A DNA stretch of 64,000 nt. Origin: Physcomitrium patens. Taxonomy: Eukaryota; Streptophyta; Bryopsida; Funariales; Funariaceae. Positions 11,228-23,643 of the stretch are shown here, piece after piece. Under the pieces are notes generated by a model, which was not told where the DNA came from, did no database searches, and saw nothing but the letters and a program-made list of their open reading frames with translations. The stretch lies in NCBI RefSeq assembly GCF_000002425.4, contig NC_037258.1, positions 3,649,003 to 3,713,002 of the forward strand, given 5' to 3'. The translations under genes were made by a program, and so were the position numbers. Position 1 is the first letter of the stretch, and every line of letters starts with the position of its first letter.

Positions 11228-11788
11228 TATCAAAGACAAGAACTCGATGAAAAAATAATTCAGACAAGTGAGCCTTCACTCAAAGAAAGGTAACAAAATA
11301 TAAATAAACAAGTATGTATATTGAAAGAGAAACTGGAATGGCTATTGCCAAAAGACAAAGAAACTAGAAACCCTTGAAAATAGACTGGAAGCAAGAAAGG
11401 AGTTGACAAGAGTGAAGAAGCCTTCACTCTTGTCCCTATATATACTATCTAACTAGGGGCTATGTGGCGACGTTCTATAGGACCTCCAATATGTGTTGAC
11501 TTTGTAGAACACATGCCTTGACTTACAAGGCAAGTTTTTCTACGTATGGGCCACATAATTAGCTTGATCTTCAAGCTAACAACATGTGTGGCACATGGCC
11601 AACTTGTTGACCACGTTTCTAATCCAAAAAGTCAATTAAAGACACCTATGAAGTCAAAGCAGCATCTATGTAGCTTCTAAGAAGCTTCCATATTAAATAC
11701 TATAGAATTAACTTACTTTTACCTACTTTTACTTACTTCTACCTATTTATATATGTAATTACTAGCTTACATGATTATGTCCATGACA
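11228..11788 (-). repeat. 5' LTR of the chromovirus
   Basis: 561 bp, aligned without gaps to 5,396-5,956. Its inner plus-strand end reads TATCAAAG where the other copy has TGTCAAGG, and its outer end is CCATGACA. The target duplication ATACA follows at 11,789-11,793. About 28 substitutions separate the two LTRs by hand count, roughly 23 of them transitions. Confidence 0.95.
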
Positions 11789-11793
11789 ATACA

Positions 11794-13945
11794 TCTATCA
11801 TTTAAATATTATATTAACTATGAGTCTTATTACAATTCTCAAATTTAACACATGCTTGAATGAAATTTTCTTTATTATTACAATTAATAATTCTAAGTGT
11901 AGCTAATTTCAACAATTGCTTATCAATATAGATAAAAAAAAATCTTAATAAGTTGACTGTCACCAAATATACCTCTTTATTCTATTGTAAATTGAGCCAA
12001 ATGAGTATACATAGTATATGGAGTTTCTTTTTTTTCATATTGGTAGACTTGAATGCATTATATTTGATCATGCCTAAAACTTCCATACTAGTTCTTTAAA
12101 TATTTAATAAATATTTGAAATAGCTCAAATGATGGTGGCTTTTTTATTGCAAATAAATCCATCTTTATAGCTTGAATCATTTGTAATAAGGTAGATGGAG
12201 TATTATTTGAGGCTATTACTATTACCTTTTTTTGGTGCCTACTAAAGATGTCTCAAATTTTTCTTTTAGTAGATCTTCTTTTTTCACCATAGAAACTAAA
12301 TTAGTAATAATATCTTCTTAAATAGTTGAAGTAATCTCTATTTTTGCTTATAAATGATAGTCTACTTTTTGCAATTGAAGTGAGTATTTTTTATTCTATC
12401 TCCCATAGATTTAGAGTACGTCATTCTTCAAATATTGTAGTGATAGTTCAAAGGTATACTAATTATTAAAAGTAAGAAATCTTTGGCATTTTTCTTTCAT
12501 CCATGCTTACAATTTGAGCCTCTAATTTGACAAGGAAATGGCCTTAGCTCATCTAAAGAGCTGATCTTTTATTATATCATTTTCCATCTTATAGAATGTA
12601 TGCACAACTGAAATCCAAAGCCTCTTAGTAGTATCTAATGCTAAAACAAATTAAAAAGCCTCACAAATATCTATCACTGGTCTAAAGTCTTGGATGTGGT
12701 TATTATCTAAGTAGTTTGGTGAAAGAAATTGATAATATTGACTCTTGATATGCACCATAAAACTAACTACTTAGATACCTACATCTATCTCAAGGCTTAA
12801 GTACAACATATGCCTACAATCACTACCAGTCTTTATAATTTATAGATAATAATTTTTAAATCACTATGAGGCCAACAAGCCAACAAACAAAAAGATCTTG
12901 TAAGCCATCAATCTAACATCATCTCTATCATATGCCTATGAACATAGATTAGTACAACACAAAATAAGGCAATACCAAAAAACCTCTTTCAACTAAAAAA
13001 AGATATCAAAGATAAAAATTAAAAATCCACACTAAATTTCATCATAAATAATACAAAAGCAAAAATTACATGTAAACCAAGTAACTAATATCTTCTTGTG
13101 GTTGGAGGTTACAAATTATAAGTGAAGCAAAGAAATCAATATCTACTTGCAATTAATGGTCATAAATCACAAAATTTGTGATAATAAAAAAAAAATATAA
13201 AAAAAAATTAAAATTTTAATTAAAAATCAAATAGAATTAAATAAATACCACTTCAATACTTTAAGTAATCTCTACTTTTAAAATCAATAGTATCATTTGC
13301 TTTTTTAGGCATCTTTTTTTAAAAAATGACTCAAAAAAGAATCAAGTTTGGACTATGTATGCTCTCAAAGTGAACTTCCAAAATTGACACTTAAGAATTT
13401 TGGATAGATATTTTTTTATTTTTCTTTTTTTAAAAAAAAAAAATTAAAGTCTTATGACCTCAACTTATCACATATAACCACAAGTCATCCATAACCATAT
13501 GAATACAATAACTGCATTCTATGTCACTACATGGACACTATAATTATTTTTTTGTGTATAACTATATAACCTTTGTTATTATGTGATGTAGGATACTATC
13601 ACAACTACTTGTAATTATTGCTAACTTCTTTTCGTTATCTTTATAGATTCTAGTTTGTTTCTTCATATAAATTTTATAATTTATAGACAATCAAATTTTT
13701 GCATGTTGCCAAATATTTGTACATAATTAAATTTCTTCTTTTTGATTTGGCTGTTGTTACTAAAGAAATTCTAGTTACTTTTTATACTCTTTTGATTAAT
13801 AATATGCTTAAATTCAAGATATACTCTTTTTTAATCATAAATCTACTATGAGACATTTACTTTCTTTTCTTGACTTACAACAAAGAAAAAAGATTGACTT
13901 TTAGAGCCAAATTTAAAAAGCACAATTCTATCTTAATACCAAATT
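11794..13945 (-). pseudogene. Decayed gag part of the older gypsy element (right half)
   Basis: On the minus strand around 12,110-11,930 broken frames read like gypsy gag: FELFQIFIKYLKN, YGSFRHDQI, VYQYEKKETPYTMYTHLAQF, interrupted by stops. At about 13,938-13,950 the minus strand contains TTTGGTATTAAGA, which may be a decayed initiator-Met primer site (TGGTATCAGAGC). This is the expected continuation of the reverse transcriptase relic at 1.7-2.7 kb, displaced by the chromovirus insertion. Composition is extremely AT-rich. Confidence 0.5.
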
Positions 13946-14291
13946 AAACAATATTGCATCAATCTATTATACAAAATTAACTGTTATGCCAAAATGTAAT
14001 ACAAAAAATTAAAAAAAAAAATGGTAACAAAAAATTAGGTCTTACATAAATGTCTAGTGTAAAAATTCAACATCTTTGTTCTAATTTGCATTACACCTTA
14101 ATTGAGTCCTTGTATTGCAAAATCCTATTGCTAAAATAATATTTACTAAAGACCTAACTTTATGTGTTGTATCTAAACCTTAAGCCGCAACTTACATTAC
14201 TGTACACTAATACGTCATGCTCTACACCAAAATCTTGTGGTAACTTTTGTACTCTTGTACCACTCAGTTTTAGTTCATTTGCTCTTTATAC

Positions 14292-14731
14292 TGTATTATC
14301 ATAAACTTACATATTTATTCCAATAATTACTTAGATAATATGAATAAGTAGAAATAGATAAAATTAAAAAAAAATTATAATATCTAATAGAGAAGCTTTT
14401 TAAAAGATTTATAGACAAAACTTTATATTTTTATGTATCTATAAGTGATTGGTAGGTTAAAATCTTGGCCAACAAGTTAGCCATTTATCACACATATTGG
14501 TGACTTATGGTATAAGTTGTACATATAGCATACATACAAAAAGCTTATATTGCAAATTAGATGCATATCTTGCAAGTTGAATATGTATTAGAGATCCTAC
14601 AAAATATTATTACATAGATTTTAGCTAGATAGTATAGAGGCCTCGCTCTTGCCAATTCCTTTCTTCCTTTGAGTCTAGTTTTAAGAGTCTCTAATTTTTT
14701 GACTTTTGATAATAGCTATTCTAATTTTTTC

Positions 14732-14771
<40 letters not shown>

Positions 14772-14838
14772 TTTATTATCTTTCTTTGAAAAACATATTA
14801 CTTATTTATTTATATTCTTAGAATTCTTATCCTTCACA
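14292..14838 (+). mobile_element. Solo LTR of the chromovirus family, plus orientation
   Basis: About 547 bp align to the reverse complement of the 561-bp LTRs: the segments around GGCCAACAAGTTAGCC, GCTAGATAGTATAGAGG and CCAATTCCTTTCTTCC are clear matches. It starts TGTA and ends TTCACA. Flanks TATAC (14,287-14,291) and TATGC (14,839-14,843) form a 4-of-5 target duplication. No internal element sequence follows on either side, so it is a solo LTR. An AT run expanded inside it (14,743-14,767). Confidence 0.8.
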
Positions 14839-17256
14839 TATGCCATTGATTTTCTAATACCATTGTAATAAACCTTTGTGTTGCATAACTTTTAACTTTA
14901 ATTGCTTCTTAATTTAACCTCAATATATGTAGCAATTTAATATAGTAGTATCTTATATTTAAGAGCATAGTAGAATAATACTACACCTTAGCTTTCAATA
15001 AAATATCAAAATAAAATACAACAATATTACAACAAATTCCATAAAAATTAAAGATGATTTTTTTTATTATTTTTTTTTTCAATATTCTATGTTAATTTTT
15101 ATATCTTAAATTAAAAAAGATGATAATTTTTTTTTGAGTTAAAGATGATTCATCTACATAAAACTACCTCTCAAGCTACTTCTCACACCACAAAGAAAAA
15201 AAAATGAAGAGTGTAAGCATGAGTAGAAAAAATCCAAAAACTTTACTAAATAGCTAAATTACTATTATCAAGAAAATCCTTATAACATATGTCTTTTCTC
15301 TCAAAAACCACTCACAAGATTTGATTTGACAAGAATATCAAGGTAAAGGAATTTTTCCATCTAAGTCTTCAAACCTTAGTAGATACTAATAAAGTCAACT
15401 AACAAAAAAAACTAAGTAAATGAAAACTTCTAAATTAAACTAAATTACATATATTTGATGCAATTTGGTACTTGATACCATATCATGTGATAATTTATAT
15501 TTATTGTTAAAAATCTTTGACATCTTATCAAGTAATCTCTACACAATCTTTTTGAATTTTACAACAAATTCACAAGGATCCATGATTTAATCATTAGTAG
15601 GTATAATTGTTTTTTTTTTTTTTAATTAAAAAAAAATCTTAAAGTTTAAGTAAAATATAATAAAAATAGATATGATATGGATTAATTTCTAACTATTATA
15701 AAGTTATTAAGAATTATAGCTCTTTTAAACCATCTATCAATTTAAAGCCTCTATAATATAGAAATTTTATTTTAATGGTGTAGAAGGTAGAATTTTTCAA
15801 CTCTATTATATACTATGTAAAAACAAGTAGTCTTCTTATTTTCTTATTTACCAATTTTTTTCTAAATATATTTTTATCTATTACAAGTTAACTTCTTTAA
15901 TTATTTTTTTATTTAATTAATATGCCTTAATAGTTGTTATATGAAAAATAAATTTTATTTAAATTTGAAGTCAATTAATTAAATATATTTCATCTACTTA
16001 GAAGGAAATAAATTTTTTAATAATTTTAAATATATTAATGTTATTAAATTTACCAAGATTTCTATGAAAGGCTATATTAAAGCCAAATTAAAATTTTATA
16101 AAAATTATCTAAAATATGAAATTTTCTACTATATAGACTTTGTTTTTTGGTTGACATATGTTCTTTTCATTGCTATAAATTATTATATTGATTTAATGTA
16201 ATTTTTTTATAAAAATAAAATTTAACAAAAACAACTTCATTACATTACTTATAAAAAAATAAACTTTCTTTTATTCCGTAATCATACACTAATTATAAAA
16301 TGATTATTTCTTTAAATGATTTGTATTTTTTAATGAATCGGTTTTTTAAAATTAAATTTCTATTATAATAATTTGGTTAGTATTTTTAAGGGCTTAAAAT
16401 ATTATATGGAATAAAATTAGTAAATAAATTTATACAAAAAAATTTACTCTTAATATTAGAACTTACATTAATTACAAATATTTGACATTATTTTGGATTG
16501 TTGAGTACCGTTTACCAAAAGAATTCTAGTCCAATTCAATTATGAATCTTTTTACAACAATTTTCTTAAAATACTATTCAACATATTCATCCACTGGAGG
16601 CTTTTAAATTTTTAAAAACATTACAGACAAAAAAATAAAAAGATATTTACTTTCATAAATGCTTTTAAGATACATTGGAAAATTTCAATACTTAAGATTT
16701 GAAGAGATAGTATTATTTTAGTAATTTAATTTATTGAGATAATTTATTTAATTTTTTATGAAAATGATTTCGTATAATTTTTTTTTATATAAAATGACTT
16801 ATCAACTTAAAATTCATCAACGTTGAGATTCATCAAAATAAATTTTATGTGAATTTTTATTTATTTTTATATTATTCTAAAATTAATCTAAAATTTTTAA
16901 AATTTGTTTAATATATTAAATTATCATATTTTTGGTGTATAAAAACATATAATATTTATATTTGAACTATCATCATATATTAAAAAGGAAAACATTGTTT
17001 TGTTGATTTATGATACCTAAATCAAATTAAAAGTAAATAAAAAAAGGTCATTTTCATAAAATTTTACAGTCACTTGTGTGAAGAAAAAAACAAAGTATAC
17101 ATAATAAAATATTATTTTAACAGTTACTTATCAATATATCATTTTATTGATTAACATTTGTTGTAGTAGAATAACAGATTGAAGAAAATAATCTTATTCT
17201 TATGTGAAAAAAATTGTTACTATAAAAATTAGATAAATTATATCATTCATGTAATG

Positions 17257-17296
<40 letters not shown>

Positions 17297-17700
17297 ATAA
17301 TGTGTTTTTACAATACTTATCTTTTTTATAAACTAATGGGCTACAATTTTCATATATATGTATATATCTACATATACAAACATGAAAGAGCAATATGAAG
17401 ATGTGCTACAAAGAAAAATCATCGTATAAAAAATGAAATACTTTTAGCCACCTGATATTAGTAAAATAGAAAAAAGCAAACACATTCAATTGTCTCAAAT
17501 GTAGAATTTCATTTTTTACAGTGCGCCAACAAATGATCACCAAATATTAATTCTTTTCAGCCATTCTTGTGTGCAAATTTCATGAAACTTTTATTAAAAA
17601 GAATGAGCATGTTATATACTTAGCCCACTTCGCAAAACAAATTGAATCTTCACAACATAAACATCATAAAGAATAAACACTCAAAACTGCCACAATTCTT
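14839..17700. other. AT-rich intergenic DNA, no gene seen
   Basis: No open frame of interest, gene motif or RNA gene is visible. The stretch holds homopolymer T/A runs and an (AT)n run at 17,261-17,293. It may be fully decayed transposon DNA, but no domain can be read. Confidence 0.6.
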
Positions 17701-17870
17701 TGAACAATACAAACAACAGAAACAAATTCCTTCTTTCTACACATTTACACACAATTAATTAATCAATTCGGCCAAAGGAATTAGGGGTCTTAACAATGAT
17801 AATAAATGGACAAAACCAGGCAAGGCAGTCCAAAAAGTGTGATGTGCAATTGGGGATGAGCCCCTGGAAG

Positions 17871-17902
<32 letters not shown>

Positions 17903-19563
17903 AACACTGCATGTGAAGAGGATTTTTAATAGAAAAGCAATGTCTACAACAAATGAAATAAGATCTGCAGATAATGAAGCCCTAGAAACCCTAACAACCC
18001 ACAAACCCTAGAATGAATGCATGGCTGGGAGTGGGTGCTCCACATCAACCGCAAATAAAAAGAGATCTTATTGGGAAGTGTAGCGAATGGTTGAAAACCA
18101 AACAAGCATGGAATTCCTCCACATGACAATGGCTTGTCAAGCATTCCCCTCCATGTCTTCTCTAAGGCCCCTTTTCCCCTTCAACCCCCACACACACCCA
18201 CAAAAATTATAATGAAAGAAAAACAAAACTATAATAGTATTAATAAGATAAATAAATGGGGTCACACACTTTATAGCGTGTACAACTCCTCTTCTCCCCC
18301 CTTTACAAACTTGTGTGCGAGTGACTGAGTCTAAGTTCACATTTTCTTCTTTTTGTAGAAAATTATTTTGTATGGCGCTTTGATGTTGCCTTTTTTAAGT
18401 TTTGGGATTAGGAATTTTCTTGGAATGTGATATAATATCCAAAAGTGACAAAACTCTTTCTTGCATGTTTATTTTTTTATTTTATTTTATATTTTTTTGG
18501 TTTTGGATTTGGTGGATAGTGTTTTCTATTCTTTTTTCCATCATGCATGTTCAAAAGATGGGATGGGACACAAGGTCGGTGCCACATAGTGAATGGATGC
18601 AATCTAACTTCATAATCTTCAAAAGAGAGAGAGAGAGAGATGTTACAACTTGGCTTTTTATTTGCATGGGAGTGGATAGAGACAAGTCTTTGTTGGTTTC
18701 CTTCAACTCATTTAATGCACATTTTCAATGTCTTGTTTGTTTTTTTGTGTAGACTTTGCCTTTCCAACATTTGTGATGGATGCATGTGCTCTCATGGATG
18801 ATGTATAATTCCCATCATTTTCTACCTTTTTGTTATTATTAATGATAAAGGAGGGAAAAAAAATATATATCCTTTTTTTAATACATTTTTTTTTTATCTA
18901 TGGTCCTACTAAGATCAATTAAATAAGTAATGCTTAAAAACAACATGTAATCATACGTTAAATGCAATGTTATATTAAAAAAATATAAACCATAAAGAGT
19001 AATATATATATATATATATAACCCAAGTTACAGATTGTTGTTTTGTGGGTCTATAAGAATAGATGGAATGCAAATTAATAACAATACTTCTACAATGATA
19101 TGTTATACAATTGTTACCACCACACCTTGATGTTATATTATAGCATAAACCCACCTTCTATTGAAAAATACTATGGTTTACATTAAATTTAGTTCATTAA
19201 ATTTAAAATGGGAATTATGCTTTATTAAACTTGTGATCAAAGGATACAGAAGTCACACCACCTTCAAAGGAAACAAAGGAAACAACAATAAACAACTAAA
19301 GAAAAATGTTAGTTTTATTTAAATGTGAATATTTTTTTTCTTTTTAAGTTTTAACTAATTTTCTGCTTGATTTATAAAAATATACTATGTTAAATAATAA
19401 AATTTATTTGACACAACATAAATTATTTCTAGTTTAAAATATATTTTGCTATATGAATATTATATCGTATTCATTAAAGAGTTTAGTAATCATTGGTTAA
19501 ATAAATTTTATAATTTTATAATGTGCAATATGTATAATATAGTTGTGTATGTATGTATGTATG

Positions 19564-19603
<40 letters not shown>

Positions 19604-22600
19604 ATCTTTAGCATAAAAATTCTCTATAAACAATGTTACATTTTATTAGTCAAATTCAAAATTTGAAAGTTCAATGGTTGATATTTAATTTTAATTTTAA
19701 TTTTAATTTCTAAGTTCAAAAAAAATTGGTACATACGTAACATATATGGCATTAAAAATTTTAAGAAGATAAAGTGAAATAAAAAAACATAACTATTTAA
19801 ATAATATTTAATTTATTAGTTTTAAAATGAAATAGTGCAAGATAAAAAAATGTAAAATTAAAAAGAAAAAAGAACCTCTGTTTCAAAATTTCAAAATTTC
19901 AAAATTTAAATATAAATAACCTCCGTTTTTTGAGTTTATAATAGATTACTTTATACATATTTTAAATTTATATTGCATTGTTAATTTTTTGATTTATTAA
20001 GTTGTATTTAGATGCTACCAAGATAAATTAAAATATTTGTTATCATAGAAATTTTTCACAATCCATGATTTACACTAAAAAGATTAAATTCAAAACACCT
20101 TACTTCATTCATATATTTTCTAAAATCTTGTTATTTCCACCCACATTTTTTACTATTATTACCCAACACCTTGTGGTCTCCGCCTAAAAATACAATTTCC
20201 TACCAACCTCTATTATAACTTACAAACACTCTATGGTTTTCTTACCACAGCATTGGCATCATTTGTAGGCTTCTTACAACATGCTTTCTTGTAATGCCCA
20301 ATGTCTCCACAATTACCATGCTTGCCAAGTTACGAATTTAGCTAATCCTTTGTATCTTTGGAATTTAAAAACTATACATTCAAACAACAAAAAACAAAAC
20401 ATAAAATATCATATTAAAATAGATGGTGCATAAAATATAAGTCTGTTTTTTGTACTAGGAATGTATAATTTTTATTGTGATATAAAAATCCAATTCTAAA
20501 ATTTTGATGGTAAATATTATAACAATATTTTTAATAATTACAAAAGAAATCAAGACATCAAGCATTATAGTTTAAACATATTAATATATTTTATCTTTAA
20601 TGTTGAATAACTTTAAAATGATTATATGATCTTATTTTTCACTAATTAAATTACTACCTAAAGTGATATTCTAATACCATCTTCTATTGTGTAAAATTTA
20701 TCACAAACAAGTAGCAATGATCTTGAATTCACGTTCATAGTACATATCATTAAATCAAATTAAAAAACTGAAAGAAATTCAACACAACAAAATAAAGTAA
20801 TAAATTACATTTACATGTGGTAAAAAAAATTAATAATGTATTTTTATGCATTAAAAAATGATCATAGATAATCATATTGAAAAATCCGCTTTTGCAAACA
20901 AAACTATCTTTTTGAAAGATTTGTACTCTTGTCCACAAAAAATATCAATATAATTATTTGATGTTCATTATTTTTGCAAAAAAAGAAAGATATCTTAACC
21001 TCACCAATATGTATAAAATCATTTATTATTTCTCTAGAACACAAAAGAAAGGATTTTTTGCAATAATAAAAGAAAAAAGAAAATGAAAAAATAACAGCGA
21101 AGTAACCTGGAGCCTCTCCTTTCTGTAAACGTGAATTCCAACGCACGTGTAACTTATGTGCTGGAAATAAAGGATATGCAAGAAAACTACGGGTCTTACT
21201 GTCTCTCTTTGTATGGACAGAACTATCCACGCAAAAGACAAGCAATTTAACAAGCAGAATATTAAATCAACCCACCTAAATTTTAAATCAAACCACTTTC
21301 AGTAAAATACAATTGTTGTCTCCAGGCATTATTCATTTTCATCATTTGACATTCTTAGAATTCTAGCCATATCTTTCCTATCCATCCTTCTTCATAATTC
21401 ACCAACTTCTCTGCAATGTCACAAACTTCTCTCTAATCTAATCTAATCTCACCCACTTTTAAAATTATCAATCTTGCGTTATTTCCATTCTCGACCTCTC
21501 TTGCAAAGGAGTTCCCAACACATCACTTAGTGCAAAATTGAGAAAGTGCAAAGCCCTATATAATGCATGCAGGAGGAGTAGAATGGAAACAGTTGGGTTG
21601 ATTTAAGTATAAAGTGGGTGGATTTAATATTTCCTTTTGTTAAAGTGGTTTCCAAACAAATAATTGTGCAGAACTCCAATCCAGTCCCTACACACTAAAT
21701 CTCTGCAACAAATTTGCCATGGGAATTCATCAGCCTTGACAGGATGGTACCTGGACTGTGCCTGTACTCACCATGCCTGCACAGATGCATAGACACAGAC
21801 TCAGGAGTTGTTGCAACGACAGCATACTGCTATGCAAGGATTGCAACGAGGGTGCAAGCACTGATTCTCATCAATCAAACATCTGGCATCAAACCCAAGC
21901 TCTTGACTTAACTTGTAACTGGAGATGTGTTGCAAGATTGATGAATGCCGAGATTCTTGTATTCGTGAGTTGATATAATCTGACTATGCTTTTTTTATGT
22001 CATGAATTTGTGTGGCGCTGAATTGCACGTATAAATTTATGTAATTAACTGGTGAATTGTCACAATGACAGCGTTCACCTACAATCGCATCACAAGGTGC
22101 AGATTGTTCAAACAATTTGGTCGAATTAACCCCATTGCCAATCATAGAAACTGTAGTCCGTCTGGATTTCAACAAAACAGAACTCGTGGACATTACGGTA
22201 TTCTAAAACATCACATACAGATTGGCACAGATGGCAACTTAAGTGGTCGAACGAATAAACAACTGCGCATTTTCCCTTTGACGTTTCAATGAACATCATC
22301 CATAGACAACGCTTTGCGCTTGCAGTGCTGTCAAGGCATGTGTGATGACAGAAAAGACTCTCAGCTGAAATAAACCTGATCATACTGTGCAGCCATATAA
22401 ATTTAGCGACACCCAGTTTGAATGCAACACAAGAGAATTGCGAAACCTGTAACTACGTTGAACTGGCGCCCTAAAACCTCTAGGAATTGCTCACCCTCTG
22501 CCTTCTTATAGTACTTCCGAAACACTACTGCTTTCACAGCTAATAGACAGCAAAGATATTCACAAAAGAACCTGAAGACAATCCTTCGTTCCAAGACCCA

Positions 22601-23208
22601 TACCGCTCTCCCATAACCTTACAAACAACTTACAACTACGGTCTATGCATAGTTGAGTCAAGCCAAAAAGCTTAAAAAAGTTCCACAATATATATTAATG
22701 ACAATAGCATGTTATAGCACAAATTGGAAAGATCAAAGGTAGAAGATATACAATGATAGTGCAATTCATCGAAGTGTATGTTCATCGTGAACCTTTCCAA
22801 CATACTTGCATTAAATTGAAATTCATAGACTGACTGCATCTGCCTCGTACTGTGAAAAGTAGTGTTACGAAAACGCAAAACAATAATGCTTAGCATGAAG
22901 CAAGAGCTATAGTTGCCTTCTTATACTCCCACTACAACAATCTCTCTTGTATTCTGAAATGTATCTGAGTAGCATTGCAGCAGGAAATTGTCCTAGGAGC
23001 ATGACCAAAGAAGGAAAAATAATTAAAAGAAACACGGATTAGGCAAATGTGGATTCTAAGCTTAGCCTAACAATGTATAGCCACAAGTATGTAAAAAGAA
23101 AAAGAAAAAGAACAAGAGATAACACTCAAATCTCGGCATCTAAACAGCGAGAGGTGCAACCGATAACCAGGACACTTCGTCTCGCACTGTACATACTCCG
23201 CAAAGGGA
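17701..23208. other. Intergenic region with microsatellites, no firm gene
   Basis: Open frames here are short and unrecognised. Notable tracts are an A run of about 30 near 17,870-17,899, a GA run near 18,626-18,640 and a GTAT/AT tract at 19,547-19,600. From about 21,300 the base composition rises towards that of the genes. The part next to 23,208 probably contains the 3' untranslated region of the ELF4-like gene, but no poly(A) site can be fixed. Confidence 0.5.
19547..19600. repeat. (GTAT)n-(AT)n microsatellite
   Basis: GTAT repeats pass directly into about 15 AT repeats. Confidence 0.9.
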
Positions 23209-23643
23209 TCAAGGAAAGTCCGTGGACCGCAGTTTCTTATGCGGATTTTGTCCTGACGATTGTGTAGCAGCGACCCCTGGCACGCTGCGGCCGCTGGAAT
23301 TCGAGACAGGCCTTGACGTCGTATTGATTGGGTCGGAGTTGACCTCTTGGAGATTTTCGAACACATTCGAGAAATTCGACGACAAATTCGCGTACAGATC
23401 CACCACTTTACCGATGTTGCTGTTGAGTTGCCGAATGAGCATCACATTCCGGGTCAGGCCCTCAGGAATCTTGGCTTCGTGGTTCTGGTTTATTTCATTG
23501 ATGAGCAAGCGGTTGTGATCAAGAAGGAACTGCACTTGTCTCGACACATTGTTGAAGATGGAAGACACTCGCCTGTCCACTGGTGGAGCTTTATCTCCTC
23601 TCTCCCTGTCCATGGAATCTTCGTCCCAAAGAAAACCCAACAA
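23209..23643 (-). CDS. ELF4: EARLY FLOWERING 4 (ELF4)-like protein
   Basis: An intronless 144-residue protein. Residues ~23-95 form the ELF4 domain (DUF1313): DRRVSSIFNNVSRQVQFLLD, NRLLINEINQNHE, NVMLIRQLNSNIGKVVDLY. The signature RQVQ..LD.NR.LI..IN.NH, followed by N..LI..LN.NI.KVV..Y, is diagnostic. In Arabidopsis ELF4 is a small helical nuclear protein that joins ELF3 and LUX in the evening complex, a repressor of the circadian clock. The tail (after ~100) is Ser/Asn-rich and looks disordered. Translation could also begin at the second Met (residue 11), close to the conserved part. A 12-codon upstream ORF lies in the leader (23,854-23,892). The gene is head-to-head with TON2, about 1.36 kb between start codons. 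Whether it is ELF4 proper or an ELF4-like paralogue cannot be decided here. Confidence 0.93.
   Translation of the reverse strand: MLGFLWDEDSMDRERGDKAPPVDRRVSSIFNNVSRQVQFLLDHNRLLINEINQNHEAKIPEGLTRNVMLIRQLNSNIGKVVDLYANLSSNFSNVFENLQEVNSDPINTTSRPVSNSSGRSVPGVAATQSSGQNPHKKLRSTDFP

Larger units (their letters stand above)
5396..11788 (-). mobile_element. Full-length chromodomain Ty3/gypsy LTR retrotransposon (inactive)
   Basis: The 6,393-bp element lies on the minus strand. Two 561-bp LTRs (5,396-5,956 and 11,228-11,788) have inverted ends TGTCA...TGACA; in the right copy the matching start reads TATCA. A 5-bp target duplication ATACA flanks the element (5,391-5,395 and 11,789-11,793). Inside, in minus-strand order, are a primer-binding site, gag with a CCHC knuckle, protease, reverse transcriptase, RNase H, integrase and a chromodomain, followed by a polypurine tract. 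Most of gag-pol lies in one frame, as in single-ORF chromoviruses, but it carries about a dozen stops and some frameshifts. Comparing the LTRs by eye gave about 28 differences (~95% identity), mostly transitions, so this is an old insertion. RT wording ([16 protein letters not shown]) is of Tf1/Tcn1 type; the clade is inferred. Confidence 0.95.

Noticed and set aside
17796..18144. Open frames around the A30 run
   Set aside because: They include translated homopolymer, occur on both strands and show no domain.
18402..18752. 116-codon plus-strand frame rich in Phe/Ile/Trp
   Set aside because: It is a translation of T-rich DNA and a GA microsatellite, with no family resemblance.
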